In this document: piece after piece, positions 1 through 5,951 of the stretch
Numbering within the stretch: position 1 is the stretch's first letter
Layout of the letters: the number at the start of each line of letters is the position of its first letter
Origin: JAKSPM01 sp964450645
GTDB taxonomy: Bacteria > Bacillota > Clostridia > Oscillospirales > Oscillospiraceae
Length of the DNA: 8,554 nt
Assembly: GCA_964450645.1 (NCBI GenBank)
Contig: CAYVEB010000044.1
Location: 1-8,554 of the forward strand
Direction: 5' to 3'
The notes under the pieces: model-generated
The model's database searches: none
The model's input: the letters and a program-made list of their open reading frames with translations, nothing else
What the model was told of the DNA's origin: nothing
Translations under genes and position numbers: made by a program

Positions 1-120
1 GGAACCGCACGAGCACCCCCATCCCCATGAGGAACCGCACGAGCACCCCCATCCCCATGAGGAACCGCACGAGCACCCCCATCCCAACGACGAACCGCAC
101 GAGCACCCCCATCCCGCACC
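1..120 (+). repeat. Four tandem copies of a 30-bp in-frame repeat
   Basis: Units lie at 1-30, 31-60, 61-90 and 91-120. The first two are identical, the third differs near its 3' end, and the fourth differs in its first base and near its 3' end. Thirty bases equals ten codons, so changes in copy number keep the frame and only change the number of His-rich decapeptides. The array may continue beyond the left edge. Confidence 0.95.
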
Positions 121-358
121 CGATTGCAACGGTGGCGACTGTCAGACTTGCGGCGGCTGCGACCCCATGGAGGAACTGAAAGCTATGATGAAGTACATGG
201 TCAGCCACAACACCGCCCATGCCAACGAGTTGGCCTCCCTGGCCAGGCAATTGGAGCAGGCAGGCAACCACAGCGCCTACGAGCAGGTGATGCTGGCGGT
301 TTCGGACTTTGAGAAGGGAAATTTGCGCTTGTCGGCAACGCTGGCGGCGCTGGGATAG
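2..358 (+). CDS. His/Cys-rich putative metal-binding protein, 3' part (5' end outside window)
   Basis: The frame is open from the left edge to TAG at 356-358, leaving 118 visible residues; the true start lies outside. The visible N-terminal part is four copies of a ten-residue unit close to EPHEHPHPHE, giving dense His/Glu/Pro. A cysteine cluster follows at visible residues 42, 47, 50 and 53 (CX4CX2CX2C). From about residue 56 comes a helical, Met- and His-containing domain of about 63 aa (beginning MEELKAMMKYMVSHN). His tails of this sort bind Ni, Co or Zn in metallochaperones and transport accessory proteins. I recall similar C-terminal domains in clostridial His-rich proteins but cannot name the family with certainty. 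The stop lies 13 nt before a CooT-type nickel-binding gene, so a role in nickel storage or delivery is the likeliest inference. No signal peptide can be judged because the N-terminus is missing. Confidence 0.75.
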   Translation, partial: EPHEHPHPHEEPHEHPHPHEEPHEHPHPNDEPHEHPHPAPDCNGGDCQTCGGCDPMEELKAMMKYMVSHNTAHANELASLARQLEQAGNHSAYEQVMLAVSDFEKGNLRLSATLAALG

Positions 359-362
359 GAGG
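357..362 (+). promoter_or_regulatory. Shine-Dalgarno site of cooT
   Basis: AGGAGG lies 9 nt before the ATG at 372 and overlaps the stop codon of the His-rich gene. It decides the cooT start and suggests translation follows on from the upstream gene. Confidence 0.75.
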
Positions 363-371
363 AGAACGGTT

Positions 372-572
372 ATGTGTCTTTCTACGATCTATAAAAATCA
401 AAAAACGCCGGAGAACATTGCCATGAAAAACGTCATGCAGATCGACTGCAAAGACGGGATGGTCATTCTGACCGATCTAATGGAGCGGCAGATGTGCATC
501 GAGGGCGAATTGGTCATGGCCAATCTGGTGGATGGCTTTGCGGTGGTACGGGAACATGCAGAAAACGTATGA
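372..572 (+). CDS. cooT: CooT-family nickel-binding protein
   Basis: The protein is 66 aa, the same size as Rhodospirillum rubrum CooT. It starts MCLSTIY and has the family's layout: a Met-Cys start, then a small beta-rich body (residues KNVMQIDCKDGMVILTDL, EGELVMANLVDG). In characterised CooT proteins Cys2 is the nickel ligand in a homodimer, and the protein is linked to nickel delivery to carbon monoxide dehydrogenase. Cys2 is present here, with further Cys residues in the body. The ATG at 372 is chosen because an AGGAGG site lies at 357-362 and only this start puts Cys at position 2. An upstream in-frame ATG at 309 would add residues that overlap the preceding gene and bury the Cys. The gene sits 13 nt after the His-rich gene and overlaps the next gene by 17 nt. 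No CODH gene is in the window, so the client enzyme is unknown. Confidence 0.85.
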   Translation: MCLSTIYKNQKTPENIAMKNVMQIDCKDGMVILTDLMERQMCIEGELVMANLVDGFAVVREHAENV

Positions 573-786
573 AGTGGTACGGGAGATTCCCAACTGCTGC
601 CCCAACAACCAAATGCGGGACGTCTTCTTTGAGGAAGTGACCTGCGAGGATCCGGTTGACTACGTGCGCCAGACGCTGGCAGGCAAGCTGGGCAGCTTGC
701 GCACCGAGCATCTGGAGGACGGCGGCCTGCGCGTCTATGTGGAATCCGCCGGACTATTCCAGACCTTTACGTTTACAGAAATATAA
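556..786 (+). CDS. Uncharacterised 76-aa protein encoded with cooT
   Basis: I do not recognise a named family. The ATG at 556 gives a 76-aa product starting MQKTYEVVREIPNCCPNNQ. An in-frame ATG at 532 would add eight residues and lengthen the overlap with cooT, so the shorter form is preferred, although its ribosome site (GGGA just upstream) is weak. Visible features are an adjacent Cys-Cys pair at residues 14-15 followed by PNNQMRDVFFEE, a third Cys near residue 30, and a C-terminal strand-like segment (LRVYVESAGLFQTFTF). It is soluble, acidic and has no signal peptide. It overlaps cooT by 17 nt and ends shortly before a hairpin terminator, so it is probably translationally coupled to cooT. 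A metal- or redox-linked partner of CooT is inference only. Confidence 0.7.
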   Translation: MQKTYEVVREIPNCCPNNQMRDVFFEEVTCEDPVDYVRQTLAGKLGSLRTEHLEDGGLRVYVESAGLFQTFTFTEI

Positions 787-813
787 ACTCCAAATCGAAC
801 CCGCTTTCTCTAC

Positions 814-845
814 CCCCACGGGACGGATCGTTCCGTGGGGTTGCA
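814..845 (+). terminator. Hairpin terminator closing the cooT cluster
   Basis: An 11-bp stem pairs CCCCACGGGAC (814-824) with GTTCCGTGGGG (830-840) around a 5-nt loop, with one G-T wobble. The following T-rich stretch (TTGCATTTT) is interrupted, so termination may be incomplete. Confidence 0.65.
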
Positions 846-880
846 TTTTGCGACGGCGCCTATACTTTTTCGCCCGGCTG

Positions 881-889
881 TGCTATAAT
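881..889 (+). promoter_or_regulatory. Extended -10 promoter of the GH25 gene
   Basis: TGC-TATAAT gives a consensus -10 (884-889) with the extended TGn element. The -35 position at 861-866 (TATACT) is a poor match, as is usual for extended -10 promoters. It lies about 30 nt before the GH25 start. Confidence 0.6.
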
Positions 890-919
890 GGAGCCAGCCT
901 GGAAAAAAGGGGGGACGGT

Positions 920-1684
920 ATGCGCAGACGGTTTTGGATTTTATGGCTGACGCTCGCGCTCACGCTGGCCGGATGCGACGGCCACACGCCGGAACCCACC
1001 GCGCCGGAAGAGCCGACACTCGCGCCATGTCCCTATTCGGCGGAGGATTTTTCCGCTGATCCGCCCTGGATCACCTATGACGGCCCGCACACAGCCCACC
1101 GGGGCATCGACGTATCCACCTTCCAGGACTACATCGACTGGGACGCCGTGGCCGCCGAGGGCGTGGAATTTGTCATTCTCCGCGCCGGGTACCGCGGCTA
1201 CACGGAGGGCGCGCTACATTCTGACGACCTCTTTTCCGCGTACATCGAGGGCGCCCAGGCCGCCGGTTTGGACGTCGGCGTCTATTTTTTTTCTCAGGCC
1301 GTCAGCGTAGAGGAGGCACGGGAGGAGGCGGAGTATGTCTGCGCGCTACTCTCGCCCTATTCCATCTCCTATCCCGTGATGTTCGACTGGGAACGCATGG
1401 AGAATACGCGCTCGGCGGACGTCCCCTATGCCACCGTGACCGACTGCGCCAAGACGTTCTGCCAGATCGTCGAGCACGCCGGGTACCGCGCCGGATTTTA
1501 TTTCAACCTGGAGATGTCCCGCAACATGGATCTGACGGAACTGAAGGACTACGCGTTCTGGCTGGCGGAATACACCGACGCGCCCAGCTACGCCTACGAC
1601 TTCGATTTCTGGCAGTACAGCTGCACCGGCGAGGTGGAAGGCATCGGCGTGGGCGTCGACCTGAATTTATATATTGAAAAGTAA
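920..1684 (+). CDS. GH25-family muramidase (lysozyme) lipoprotein
   Basis: The predicted 254-aa protein should cleave the beta-1,4 bond between N-acetylmuramic acid and N-acetylglucosamine in peptidoglycan. A short basic N-terminus, a hydrophobic segment (residues 5-17) and the lipobox LAGC (C19) mark it as a lipoprotein anchored outside the membrane. A Pro/Thr/Glu-rich linker follows to about residue 37. The GH25 domain starts at RGIDVSTFQ (61-69, Asp64), carries the paired acidic residues of FDWE (Asp156, Glu158), and ends with WQYS (231-234) and GVDLN near the C-terminus. It is a single-domain enzyme without SH3 or choline-binding repeats. The ATG at 920 is preferred because it gives the complete signal sequence and follows a G-rich ribosome site (AGGGGGGA, 908-915). 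Upstream in-frame codons run through the terminator and promoter. It is probably a housekeeping wall-remodelling enzyme transcribed alone. Confidence 0.88.
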   Translation: MRRRFWILWLTLALTLAGCDGHTPEPTAPEEPTLAPCPYSAEDFSADPPWITYDGPHTAHRGIDVSTFQDYIDWDAVAAEGVEFVILRAGYRGYTEGALHSDDLFSAYIEGAQAAGLDVGVYFFSQAVSVEEAREEAEYVCALLSPYSISYPVMFDWERMENTRSADVPYATVTDCAKTFCQIVEHAGYRAGFYFNLEMSRNMDLTELKDYAFWLAEYTDAPSYAYDFDFWQYSCTGEVEGIGVGVDLNLYIEK

Positions 1685-1708
1685 GCGCGCCCCGTGCTAA
1701 ATCAACAT

Positions 1709-1726
1709 AAATTTATCGATATTTTT
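1709..1726. promoter_or_regulatory. Imperfect AT-rich dyad upstream of the alcohol dehydrogenase promoter
   Basis: The pattern AAAnnTATCGATAnnTTT is centred at 1717/1718 and ends 12 nt before the -35 hexamer. It could be a regulator site or simply part of an AT-rich upstream element. No regulator can be named. Confidence 0.3.
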
Positions 1727-1738
1727 TTACTAATATTA

Positions 1739-1767
1739 TTGACATTTTCCTACAAGGGCGCTACAAT
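1739..1767 (+). promoter_or_regulatory. Sigma-A promoter of the alcohol dehydrogenase gene
   Basis: TTGACA (1739-1744), a 17-bp spacer and TACAAT (1762-1767) make a near-consensus vegetative promoter. Transcription would start near 1774, giving a leader of about 48 nt. The AT-rich stretch just upstream may act as an UP element. Confidence 0.85.
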
Positions 1768-1780
1768 ATAGGTATCTAAA

Positions 1781-1794
1781 CCGCGTATACGCGG
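1781..1794. promoter_or_regulatory. Perfect 14-bp palindrome in the alcohol dehydrogenase leader
   Basis: CCGCGTATACGCGG is fully self-complementary and sits at roughly +7 to +20 of the predicted transcript. It could be an operator just downstream of the promoter, or a 5-bp mRNA hairpin with a UAUA loop at the 5' end that stabilises the message. Confidence 0.5.
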
Positions 1795-1821
1795 GAACAT
1801 ATTATGAATGGAGGTTTTTCT

Positions 1822-3039
1822 ATGGCAAGATTTACCCTTCCTCGTGATGTATACCACGGCAAAGGCGCTCTGGAAGCGCTCAAAACGTTTGAGGGCAAGC
1901 GTGCGATCATCTGCGTCGGCGGCGGCTCCATGAAGAAATTCGGCTTTCTGGACAAGGCAATTTGTTACTTGAAGGAAGCCGGCATGGAGGTTGCGCTCAT
2001 TGAGGGGATCGAACCCGATCCGTCCGTAGAAACGGTGATGAAGGGCGCGGAGAAGATGCGGCAGTTCCAGCCCGACTGGATCGTCGCCATGGGCGGCGGC
2101 TCACCGATCGACGCGGCAAAGGCCATGTGGATCAAGTACGAATACCCGGACGTCACGTTTGAGGACATGTGCAAAGTGTTCGGCCTGCCGAAACTGCGTA
2201 CCAAGGCCCGCTTCTGCGCAATTTCCTCAACTTCCGGCACGGCCACCGAGGTCACCGCTTTCTCGATTATTACCGACTACTCCAAGGGTATCAAGTATCC
2301 GATCGCGGACTTTGAGATCACGCCGGACGTGGCCATTGTCGATCCTGAGCTGGCCGAGACTATGCCGAAAAAACTGGTCGCCCACACCGGCATGGACGCC
2401 ATGACCCACGCCATCGAAGCTTACGTATCTACCGCGCATTGTGACTACACCGATCCGCTGGCCCTCCATGCGATTAAGATGATTCAGAACGATCTGGTCG
2501 CGTCCTACAATGGCGACATGGAAAAGCGCCACGCCATGCACAACGCCCAGTGCCTGGCCGGTATGGCCTTCTCCAACGCGCTGCTGGGCATTGTCCACTC
2601 CATGGCACATAAGACCGGCGCCGCCTTTGCCGACTACGGCGCGCACATCATCCACGGCGCGGCGAACGCCATGTATTTGCCCAAGGTCATCGCGTACAAT
2701 GCCAAAGACGAGGCGGCGAAGAAGCGCTATGGCGAGATTGCCGATCTCATGAACCTCGGCGGCGCGAACGACACGGAAAAGGTCGCCCTTCTGATCGAGT
2801 ATCTGCGCAAGATGAACGACGAGTTGAACATTCCGCACGCAATTGCCCACTACGGCGCGGACAGCTATCCCACCGAAACCGGTTTTGTCCCGGAGGAAGT
2901 GTTCCTTGCACGGCTGCCGGAGATTGCGAAGAACGCGATTGGTGACGCCTGCACCGGCTCCAACCCCCGCATCCCGACCCAGGAAGAGATGGAAAAGCTG
3001 CTTCGCTGCTGCTACTACGACACGGAAGTTGACTTCTAA
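1822..3039 (+). CDS. Iron-containing alcohol dehydrogenase (clostridial butanol/ethanol dehydrogenase type)
   Basis: The 405-aa protein should reduce aldehydes to alcohols with NAD(P)H (or the reverse) in the cytoplasm, a fermentative electron sink. It is a group III metal-dependent dehydrogenase. The nucleotide-binding motif is GGGSPIDAAK (residues 91-100). The predicted iron ligands are Asp192 and His196 (TGMDAMTHAIEA), His259 (GIVHSMAH) and His278 (IIHGAANA); His263 matches the conserved substrate-pocket histidine. The C-terminal IGDACTGSNPR and the ending TEVDF resemble the clostridial butanol dehydrogenase subgroup and the alcohol dehydrogenase half of AdhE. The ATG at 1822 is chosen because GGAGG lies at 1810-1814, 7 nt upstream. 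An in-frame ATG at 1804 precedes that site and has none of its own. It is monocistronic between its own promoter and a strong terminator. The exact substrate and NADH or NADPH preference cannot be read from sequence. Confidence 0.93.
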   Translation: MARFTLPRDVYHGKGALEALKTFEGKRAIICVGGGSMKKFGFLDKAICYLKEAGMEVALIEGIEPDPSVETVMKGAEKMRQFQPDWIVAMGGGSPIDAAKAMWIKYEYPDVTFEDMCKVFGLPKLRTKARFCAISSTSGTATEVTAFSIITDYSKGIKYPIADFEITPDVAIVDPELAETMPKKLVAHTGMDAMTHAIEAYVSTAHCDYTDPLALHAIKMIQNDLVASYNGDMEKRHAMHNAQCLAGMAFSNALLGIVHSMAHKTGAAFADYGAHIIHGAANAMYLPKVIAYNAKDEAAKKRYGEIADLMNLGGANDTEKVALLIEYLRKMNDELNIPHAIAHYGADSYPTETGFVPEEVFLARLPEIAKNAIGDACTGSNPRIPTQEEMEKLLRCCYYDTEVDF

Positions 3040-3063
3040 ACATCGCAATATCATATAAATAGC

Positions 3064-3098
3064 AAAAAATTCGCACGCAAAAGCGTGCGAATTTTTTT
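3064..3098. terminator. Strong bidirectional intrinsic terminator
   Basis: A 15-bp stem with an AAAA loop (3079-3082) has the GC-rich core TCGCACGC/GCGTGCGA, flanked by A6 on the left and T7 on the right. It works as a terminator on both strands: for the alcohol dehydrogenase (plus) and, at a distance, for transcripts leaving serS (minus). Confidence 0.9.
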
Positions 3099-3100
3099 AT

Positions 3101-3345
3101 ATTCCAAATTCCACCGTTCATAACCGGTGTTCATAATCGCGCGAGAAAGCACAAGAAAAGCAGGTGCACTGGGTAAAAGGCGCAGAAACACCACTTGCCA
3201 AACGCGCGGCGGGTGCCGGGCCGTCCGTTGTAGCACGCCAGCTGCGGCACACAGCAAACCCCAGCTGCCGGAAATGATCGTCCCGCGTCAAGCCTCGCTC
3301 CATTGTGTCAAGTCCCGCGCCCGGTTTGGCAGATTGCCCCCAGCT
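3101..3345. other. Intergenic stretch between convergent genes, no gene recognised
   Basis: About 245 bases lie between the terminator and the serS stop. I see no tRNA, SRP RNA or riboswitch signature and no open frame with a ribosome site. Small features only: GTTCATAA occurs twice 13 nt apart (3116-3123 and 3129-3136), and CCAGCTGC occurs twice near 3239 and 3263. A minus-strand frame starting at 3303 codes for 61 aa without recognisable similarity. Confidence 0.5.
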
Positions 3346-4644
3346 TTATTCAATCCCCTTCGGCGTGATGAGTTCCCGACCACCCAGATACTTGCGCAGC
3401 ACCTCCGGAATCACCACAGACCCGTCCGCCCGCTGGTTCTGCTCCACCATCGCTGGAAAAATGCGCGACGTGGCAAGCCCAGAACCGTTCACCGTGTGGA
3501 CAAACTCCGTCTTTCCCGTCGCCTCACGCCGGAAGCGGATATTTCCCCGCCGCGCCTGGTAGTCCCGCGCGTTGGAAACGGAGGAGACTTCCTTATACCC
3601 GTTCATGGACGGTATCTGAATTTCAATGTCGTACGTCCGCGCCATGGACGCCGAGCAGTCGCCCGCCGCCAGCTTCACCGTGCGGAAATGGAAACCCAGA
3701 TCGCGCACCAGGCGCTCGGCCTTGTGTACCAGCTCCTCAAACGCCTCGTCCGACTTCTCCGGCAGACAGTACTGGAACATCTCCACCTTGTTGAACTGGT
3801 GCCCGCGTACCATCCCGCGCTCGTCCGCCCGGTGCGATCCGGCCTCCCGCCGGAAACAGGGCGTGTAGGCAAAGAGTTTGTGCGGCAGTTCGCGTTCCTT
3901 GAGAATCTCGTCGCGGTGGAGCGACGCAAGCGCCGTCTCCGCCGTGGGCAGCATAAAATGTAAGCGGTCATCCGTCGAATTTTCAATCTTATAGACCTCG
4001 TTGGCAAATTTGGGGAACTGGCCCGCAGTCTCACCGCAGCGGTATTCCAGCATCAGCGGCAACATCACCATCTCATAGCCATCGGCCAGATGCGCGTCGA
4101 CAAAATAGTTCAGCAGCGCCCATTCCAGCTGCGCGCCAAGCCCGCGGTAAATCCAAAATCCGCTCCCCGCCAGCTTTGTCCCGCGCTCATAGTCGATCAG
4201 GCCCAGATCGGTGCAAAGATCCACATGGTGCTTGGGCGCGAACGAGAACGTGTGCGGCCGGCCCGTGTACGTCAGCGGCTCATTGTGTTCCTTCCCGCCC
4301 GGCGCCAGATCCGGGTCGGGCAGGTTGGGCAGCGAGAGCATCAGCGTCCGGTATTCCGCCTCCACCTGCGTCAGCTCCTTGCCGTTGGCGGCAATCTCCG
4401 CCTTCAGCGCGGCCATCTTTTCAAACACCGGCGCCACATCCCCGCCCGCCTTCTTCAGCCGCGGAATCTCCTTGGACACCTTGTTCTGCTCCGCCTTTTT
4501 GCTCTCCGTGGACAAAATCAGCGCCCGGCGCTTGGCGTCCAGATTCAAAATCCGGTCAATCTGCGCATCGCAGTCCACTTCCTTGGCCCGCAGCGCGGCC
4601 TTCACCCCGCTGGGATCGTCTTTGATTCGTTTTATATCCAGCAT
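3346..4644 (-). CDS. serS: Seryl-tRNA synthetase
   Basis: The 432-aa class II synthetase attaches serine to tRNA-Ser (and to tRNA-Sec if present). The N-terminal part to about residue 105 is the Lys/Glu-rich two-helix coiled-coil arm that grips the long variable arm of the tRNA. The catalytic domain carries the TAE serine-binding motif (234-236), motif 2 beginning FRREAGS (264-270) and reaching GHQFNKVEMF (281-290), and motif 3 NGSGLATSR (386-394) followed by GSVVIPEVLRKYLGG. Length is normal. The text around motif 2 (AGSHRADERGM) differs from the commoner AGSAGRDTRGL. Start at 4644 with AGAGG a few nt upstream. It begins 6 nt after the stop of the membrane protein gene, so it is read from an upstream promoter. 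There is no room for a T-box leader directly before it. Confidence 0.96.
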   Translation of the reverse strand: MLDIKRIKDDPSGVKAALRAKEVDCDAQIDRILNLDAKRRALILSTESKKAEQNKVSKEIPRLKKAGGDVAPVFEKMAALKAEIAANGKELTQVEAEYRTLMLSLPNLPDPDLAPGGKEHNEPLTYTGRPHTFSFAPKHHVDLCTDLGLIDYERGTKLAGSGFWIYRGLGAQLEWALLNYFVDAHLADGYEMVMLPLMLEYRCGETAGQFPKFANEVYKIENSTDDRLHFMLPTAETALASLHRDEILKERELPHKLFAYTPCFRREAGSHRADERGMVRGHQFNKVEMFQYCLPEKSDEAFEELVHKAERLVRDLGFHFRTVKLAAGDCSASMARTYDIEIQIPSMNGYKEVSSVSNARDYQARRGNIRFRREATGKTEFVHTVNGSGLATSRIFPAMVEQNQRADGSVVIPEVLRKYLGGRELITPKGIE

Positions 4645-4650
4645 TTGCCT

Positions 4651-5079
4651 CTACTCCGTTTCCTTTTCAGCTGGCAGCGCCTGGCTGAGTCTGTTATATT
4701 CCTCGCGCTCGTCATCGCGCAACGCATCTGCATAGGGTTCCAACTGTTCAAGCGCCTGCACAAACGTATACGTATCCTTCATCGCGTAGGCGCGCCGAGC
4801 GGTCGCCAGCAAATTCTGCGCCAGCAAGGTCCGCAACTCGCGGTTTTCGTCCTGGAGATTTTCAATGCGCCCTTCCAAGGTCATATTGTTGTGAATGTTG
4901 GCGCTCGAAGCCTGCCGCAAATTCCGGTTCTGCACAATCAGGGACAGAACCACCAAAAGAAACGCCATCACAAACAAAATGGCCATGTATTCCAGCATCG
5001 CACGCTTGCGCTTTTCCGACAGCTCCGGATCCTTTGGCCGCTCCGTGTCCAGCGTTTTAATCCGCTCTATGATCTTCAT
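4651..5079 (-). CDS. Single-pass membrane protein with coiled coil, function unknown
   Basis: I do not recognise a named family. The 142-aa product has a charged cytoplasmic N-terminus of about 27 residues, one hydrophobic helix at about 32-49 (MAILFVMAFLLVVLSLIV), then a Leu/Glu/Asn/Arg-rich coiled-coil segment (about 66-92) and an acidic C-terminal helix region. The positive N-terminus and single helix predict N-in, C-out topology. Its ATG overlaps the parB stop as ATGA (5076-5079), with AAGGAG at 5085-5090, so it is translationally coupled to parB. serS starts 6 nt after its stop. A small coiled-coil membrane protein next to parB could link segregation to the envelope or to division, but this is inference from position; it could equally be an unrelated passenger. 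Confidence 0.85.
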   Translation of the reverse strand: MKIIERIKTLDTERPKDPELSEKRKRAMLEYMAILFVMAFLLVVLSLIVQNRNLRQASSANIHNNMTLEGRIENLQDENRELRTLLAQNLLATARRAYAMKDTYTFVQALEQLEPYADALRDDEREEYNRLSQALPAEKETE

Positions 5080-5951
5080 GCCTGCTCCTTCCGGACTTCC
5101 AGGGCTTGCAGCGCCACCAGCAAGCGCTGGAGATCATCTTGCCCATAAAATTCCAGTTCAAACCGTCCTTTTCGTTTCCCGTTGACGATACGCACACCGC
5201 GCCCCAGCCGCCGGGACAGTTCCCGTTCGCACTCGGCCAGGTAGTCCACCGTCAGCGGTTTTTCCTCCGGCGGCGCGGCCTGCGCCTTTGCCAAGGTCTT
5301 GCACAGATTCTCGGCCTGCCGCACCGACAGCTGCAACTGCACAATCCGCTGCGCCGCGGCCAACTGCCGCGCTTCGCCCCGCAGTGTCAAGACCGCCCGC
5401 GCGTGTCCGGCCGACAGCCGTCCGTCCTCCAGCATCTCCTGCACCGCCTGCGGCAGCGTCAGCAGCCGCAGCGCGTTGGCGACCGCCGGACGGGATTTCC
5501 CCACCTGCGCGGCAGTCTCCTCCTGGCTCATGCCGTACTGCGTCAGCAGCGCCTGATACCCCTTCGCCTCTTCAATGGGGTTCAGATCCTGGCGCTGCAA
5601 ATTTTCAATCAGCGCCAGCTCCATCGCCGTCCGGTCGTCCGCCTCCAGAACCACAACCGGGACCTCCTCCAGTCCCGCCAGTCTGGCGGCGCGCCAACGG
5701 CGCTCTCCGGCGACGATCTGATAGTATCCGTCCGCCGCGGCACGCACCGCCAGCGGCTGGACAACGCCGTGCTCCGCGATGGAATCGGCCAGGGCTTGCA
5801 GCGCTTCTTCGTCAAAATGCTTTCTGGGTTGGGCGGGATTTGGCTCCACGCGCTGCAGTGGCAGCGAAACCACGTTCTGCGGCTCCTCCCACGGGGTAAA
5901 ATCCCCCAGCAGCGCGCCCAGCCCCCGGCCCAGCCCTTTTTGTGCACTCAT
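5076..5951 (-). CDS. parB: Chromosome-partitioning protein ParB (Spo0J)
   Basis: The 291-aa protein is a CTP-dependent DNA clamp that loads at parS, spreads along DNA and stimulates the ParA ATPase. The N-terminal GLGRGLGALL (6-15) is the basic peptide that contacts ParA. The CTP-binding region includes the P-rich segment PNPAQPRK (38-44 region), AGERRWRA (81-88) and ENLQRQDLNPIEEA (116-129). A helix-turn-helix for parS follows at about 142-163, then LSAGHARAVL (179-188), a linker and the C-terminal dimerisation domain. Length is usual for chromosomal ParB. The start is supported by AAGGGAGGG at 5958-5966. It overlaps parA by ATGA at 5948-5951 and the next gene in the same way. A parS copy lies upstream of parA, so it may also influence its own operon. 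Confidence 0.97.
   Translation of the reverse strand: MSAQKGLGRGLGALLGDFTPWEEPQNVVSLPLQRVEPNPAQPRKHFDEEALQALADSIAEHGVVQPLAVRAAADGYYQIVAGERRWRAARLAGLEEVPVVVLEADDRTAMELALIENLQRQDLNPIEEAKGYQALLTQYGMSQEETAAQVGKSRPAVANALRLLTLPQAVQEMLEDGRLSAGHARAVLTLRGEARQLAAAQRIVQLQLSVRQAENLCKTLAKAQAAPPEEKPLTVDYLAECERELSRRLGRGVRIVNGKRKGRFELEFYGQDDLQRLLVALQALEVRKEQA

Noticed and set aside
1..120. CRISPR-like direct repeats
   Set aside because: The 30-bp units are contiguous with no spacers and are translated in frame as a His-rich decapeptide.
1685..1738. Intrinsic terminator after the GH25 gene
   Set aside because: There is a T-run at 1722-1728, but the only dyad before it is short, AT-rich and imperfect, so termination there is not well supported.
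3118..3303. Possible 61-aa minus-strand gene between serS and the terminator
   Set aside because: It has no convincing ribosome site, odd composition and no recognisable motif.
3101..3345. Possible RNA gene (tRNA, SRP RNA or small RNA)
   Set aside because: No cloverleaf, T-loop consensus or SRP signature could be found by eye.
4645..4700. T-box riboswitch for serS
   Set aside because: The upstream sequence is coding almost up to the serS start, leaving no room for a leader.
4090..5148. Long open frame on the plus strand opposite serS and the membrane protein gene
   Set aside because: It is antisense to well-supported genes, its product is Arg/Gln/His-rich without motifs, and such frames are common in GC-rich sequence.
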